In this document: piece by piece, positions 60,901 to 64,000 of the stretch
Layout of the letters: each line of letters opens with the position of its first letter
How positions within the stretch are numbered: position 1 is the first letter of the stretch
From: Mangifera indica
Lineage: Eukaryota; Streptophyta; Magnoliopsida; Sapindales; Anacardiaceae
Assembly (NCBI RefSeq): GCF_011075055.1
Contig: NC_058140.1
Span: 14,382,668 to 14,446,667 of the forward strand
Length of the DNA stretch: 64,000 nucleotides
Direction of reading: 5' to 3'
Made by a program: the position numbers and the translations under genes
The notes under the pieces: model-generated
Told to the model about the DNA's origin: nothing
What the model saw: only the letters and a program-made list of their open reading frames with translations
Database searches by the model: none

Positions 60901-63013
60901 AATCTTAGCAAATAACTTATATTTTGTCAACCAATAAGAAAAAAAGAATTTTAGAAATAGATACCAGCTAAAATTTATATCTGGTAAGAAGTAATTACAA
61001 AGTAAAGATAAATCAGAAATATTACTATATTAACATTGTTTCCTTGGTCTGATCAACAAAAATCTCAAGTTTAAGATATGTGAAAGAAACAATGATTCTC
61101 AGATGATGCAATCATTTGATTGAAAATCGTCTCTTAACTAAACTCACACAAATATAGAGGCTACATTTACAACAATCTCACCTTCACAGTGGCTGTAGCC
61201 ATCTCCTTTGAACTGCACACCATCAACCAGGGGGCATTCGCATACCCTCCCACGGAATGTGTCCTGTTAGAATCATAAACAACTCAATAACTCAGCTAAA
61301 TAAATGGACAAAAAAATTGAAGTAAATATGAAGCAAAAAAATAACCTGCCTGGCCAAACGGTTACATCCATACCTTGCAGGCCGTGATGTTGGCTTCTTT
61401 ATCTTGCCAGCAACCCCCATTATTATCCAAGCACTCATTTGTCTCTACATCTGCCACCAAAAAGGTTCACTCATGAATTAATGTGCAAAACAAACACATC
61501 TCCCAGAGTTAACCATACCCAGTGAAGGTTCCAGCTCCCGCCAAAGGGTCCTGAATATGTTTCTGACTTCTCCAATGTCAAGATTCAACTAGCACACTAG
61601 AGGTAAGAAGCTTTGGGGCTTCGATTGTTGCACCAGAAACATATATATGACCCAACAATTGTAACATATACCACCTATTTAGTACCAGACTAAGATTAAA
61701 ACTCACCACTACTCAAACAAACAGCTGGCTCAGTTGTTTCCTCAAAACCAGCACAGATGGCCCTCAAGACAGCACCTTTCTCCAACTTTCCTGCAAGAAG
61801 CAGCACATACTTCATCAAAGGGAAAAAGTCCATATTTTATCTACAAAACATTAACTCAAATACAGACCTCGATATTGATGATTGTTAACAACAAGGGTTG
61901 GCAGTATGGTTACATCACCCCTTGATCCTTTACCAACCTACATAAAGTGCTATTGTCAAAGTGATCATGTATAATTGAGCTAAGAACACCAATTTTGAAA
62001 CAGGAGGGAAAAGAAAACATGGCATAATGTAACTTTATGTGCCTAAAATACTGAAACATATCAAGATGTACTAAAATTTAATAACAGTACAAAATAAGAG
62101 GACAATTACCTGGGCATCTTGCTCTTCTTTTAGAACAGGATTGTCAGCATCTGCCTCTGGATCTCCCATGCACTTTTCTATCTTTTTACTATCAAGCCCT
62201 GTTGAGACATCACATGAACAACTAAATATCATTCATCATCAAAGAAAAACATCCTCTTCTCCATGAGGCCATAAATGGCCTCTAAACTAATAATCATAAG
62301 ATAAATGATAAGTTATTTACCTAGAGATTTGATCACAGCATCAGCACATTCTTCATTGTATTTTTTATCTTTCATGGGACATCTGATTTGAAAATCAGTC
62401 ACATAGTCCCACCACACCCAGGGCTTTTTGGACTCATTTGCCACTCGATACACACATAGCTGTCTTAAGTTCTCAAGAACAACATCTTTTCCTTCATAGC
62501 CAGAACTGAAGTCTTGCTCAGGATCAGGGGCACAGTATCTTCCGTGATTGATGCACTGCGACTTACACTGTCTACTCAAAGTGAATGTCTGAGGACAATA
62601 CCAAGTTATATAATGCGGTGTGAAAAGAGTGTAGCCACCTTTCTCAAGTATCTGTGCTGGACCCCTAAAATCCTTCACAAACGCCATTAACATGTCACAT
62701 TTAACTCCACATTCATCATTGCTGTTGGTCCACAACTCATACTCCACACGGTCATCAGGATGTGGAACAGCTTCTCTCCAATCAAGATTTATGTTTACCA
62801 TTTCTGCATCACTGAGTGCTTTCTTTAATTTTTCACCAAAACTTTTATCGATAAGTGCAGATGGTATGGTTATATTCTCAATATATGTTGCGGATGAAAT
62901 ATCCTCTTCAGGTGTGTCCATGGTTATTAATGCTTCCTCAATATCATCTGCAACAAGTACAGCCGCAGCACCAGCTTTCTGGGCATTCCAAACCTTCAAA
63001 GCAAAGTAGCAAT
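57931..63013 (-). CDS. VSR: Vacuolar sorting receptor (BP-80/VSR type), all but the first exon
   Basis: Eleven exons are visible, reading right to left: 62321-63013, 62110-62198, 61868-61937, 61707-61790, 61374-61450, 61182-61263, 59896-59978, 59733-59799, 58883-59011, 58639-58748 and 57931-58029. They join in frame to 526 residues. The first exon (signal peptide and start of the PA domain, about 100 residues) lies beyond 64000. Visible parts: rest of the protease-associated domain ([23 protein letters not shown]), central luminal domain, Cys-rich EGF-like repeats ([36 protein letters not shown]), one membrane span ([21 protein letters not shown]) and a cytosolic tail with the YMPLDS sorting signal. 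VSRs carry proteins with vacuolar signals from the Golgi/TGN. The last exon was included in the tandem duplication. Confidence 0.95.
60216..60687. mobile_element. hAT-type MITE (472 bp) in a VSR intron
   Basis: Identical 8-bp copies CTACACAT flank it at 60208-60215 and 60688-60695. Ends are inverted: AGGGGTGAATTCAAGCTAAG at the left and AGGTGGATTCAATCTAAG (reverse complement) near the right end. The interior is dense in AGCTTG/CAAGCT words. It lies in the 1.2-kb intron between exons 59896-59978 and 61182-61263 and leaves both splice sites intact. Confidence 0.8.
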
Positions 63014-64000
63014 CTGGAAAGAAACATAAACATTAGATATCATTCCTACAATTAAAGCTAGAAGAAAACATAATCCAAGACTCAAACTTACAGCAAGGAA
63101 TTCTGTTTATTTCTCCTTTCAAATGAAAAACAAATATTAAAATACTCTGATGTAGGCCACAAAAAGGTTATAGATAAAAGAAGATTGGAGAGAAAAACAG
63201 TCAGCAAAGAGCAAACATTTGAGAGAAGTACATAGAACAATAGTGATTAAAATAAAAATTAGAGAGAATAAGGATAAAAGGAAGATAAAATTTAGAAGAA
63301 CAAAAAGAAAAACTAAGGGAAACAAAATTATTCATCATATTATTATCTTCCATCAGTCTGTATCCCAAAGACTAAATGATTGGCCTATGTATGATAGTCA
63401 AGCAATGAGAGCTAAATCTTAATCAAGTAACAGATCTGACTTAAAAAAGTAGTATCTCTATATTCCTAAAATAATAAAAACTTCATCGATTCTACATCAC
63501 ATTCACTATAACACAAAACAGCATTTCATAGTCAAAAAGTTTAACAGAACATAGATGGAGAATAGCTTATTAGAAGAGCATTCAAGAATTTGCATTAAGC
63601 AGTTCAAGAATTATATCCAACACCAAAATAAAACATGGGTAACAAGAAAACTAGTGCTTGGTTAAAGAATAATAATACGCATTTATCCGCTGTCAAAAAG
63701 ATTGACAATGGCAGTTTAACAAAAAGGCACAGGTTTGCATCAATTCACGCTAGGAAGTATCTTCACATTGAATTACAGCTTCCAACTTTTCAATAGAGGT
63801 TTCTAGTGATTGGCTAACTTTCATAATTATAGGATATCAAGTTCCTGGAGTCAGTTATTTTATATCTCCATCACCTATGAATACATTCTTATATCAAAGG
63901 CATTCAGTATTGAAATAAAATTAATAGAAGGAAACTTTTACCCGACATTCACATAACAACAACTACTCACAACATTAGGCCCCATAATTGAAACCATATC
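63014..64000 (-). other. First intron of VSR (partial)
   Basis: AT-rich DNA after the acceptor TTTCCAG at 63014-63020. No sequence resembling a VSR signal peptide or the PA-domain start was seen on the minus strand, so the intron is at least 987 bp. Small frames at 63137 and 63219 are low-complexity. Confidence 0.6.

Noticed and set aside
1..64000. CRISPR array, tRNA/rRNA genes, integrated virus sequences
   Set aside because: None seen on either strand; the repeats present are microsatellites, MITEs and a TRIM.

Overview
This window is nuclear DNA from a eudicot plant. It is AT-rich, its genes have many short exons with GT-AG introns, and every recognisable protein is a plant family member. 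Because ordinary bacterial-style ORFs do not fit, I assembled the genes exon by exon from splice sites and protein homology. All five complete multi-exon models close in frame. The species cannot be named from sequence alone.

Layout, left to right. 1-1029 holds the first coding exon of an NPY/NPH3-type BTB protein gene (minus strand), which runs off the left edge. 1.0-10.2 kb is gene-poor, with a 181-bp MITE and a 302-bp perfect palindrome around a TA tract. 10168-10896 (minus) is an intronless ZAT10-like C2H2 zinc-finger repressor. 11.5-12.2 kb is a Mutator-type MITE. 15408-19414 (plus) is CLPR1, a catalytically dead subunit of the plastid Clp protease. 19992-24685 (minus) is the spindle-checkpoint WD40 protein BUB3, convergent with CLPR1. 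25.6-26.8 kb is an unexplained GC-richer block of decayed coding-like sequence. 27539-32752 (plus) is a ZFPL1-type Golgi zinc-finger membrane protein. 36464-37835 and 54897-56257 (plus) are two copies of a class II RSL-type bHLH gene. 57931 to beyond 63013 (minus) is a vacuolar sorting receptor (VSR) whose first exon lies past the right edge.

The main story is a tandem segmental duplication. The ancestral order ZFPL1 - bHLH - VSR was duplicated from ZFPL1 intron 7 through the last VSR exon. The outer gene copies stayed whole. The inner junction (about 40.7 kb) carries a broken VSR last exon, a 30-bp templated scrap of ZFPL1 exon 8, and a dead ZFPL1 3' end. The two bHLH genes remain full length (354 codons each). 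The left copy has changed at several residues of the bHLH and C-terminal motifs that I recall as near-invariant in RSL proteins, and it has gained an out-of-frame upstream ATG; the right copy looks canonical. Since duplication the right copy has expanded to about twice the length of the left by insertions, including a hAT element, a Mutator-type MITE and a complete 586-bp TRIM retrotransposon.

No operon, CRISPR array, tRNA, rRNA, virus-derived gene or toxin gene was seen. I did not find a novel enzymatic system. The most unusual items are the duplication junction, the diverging bHLH pair, the perfect palindrome and the unexplained block at 25.6-26.8 kb.
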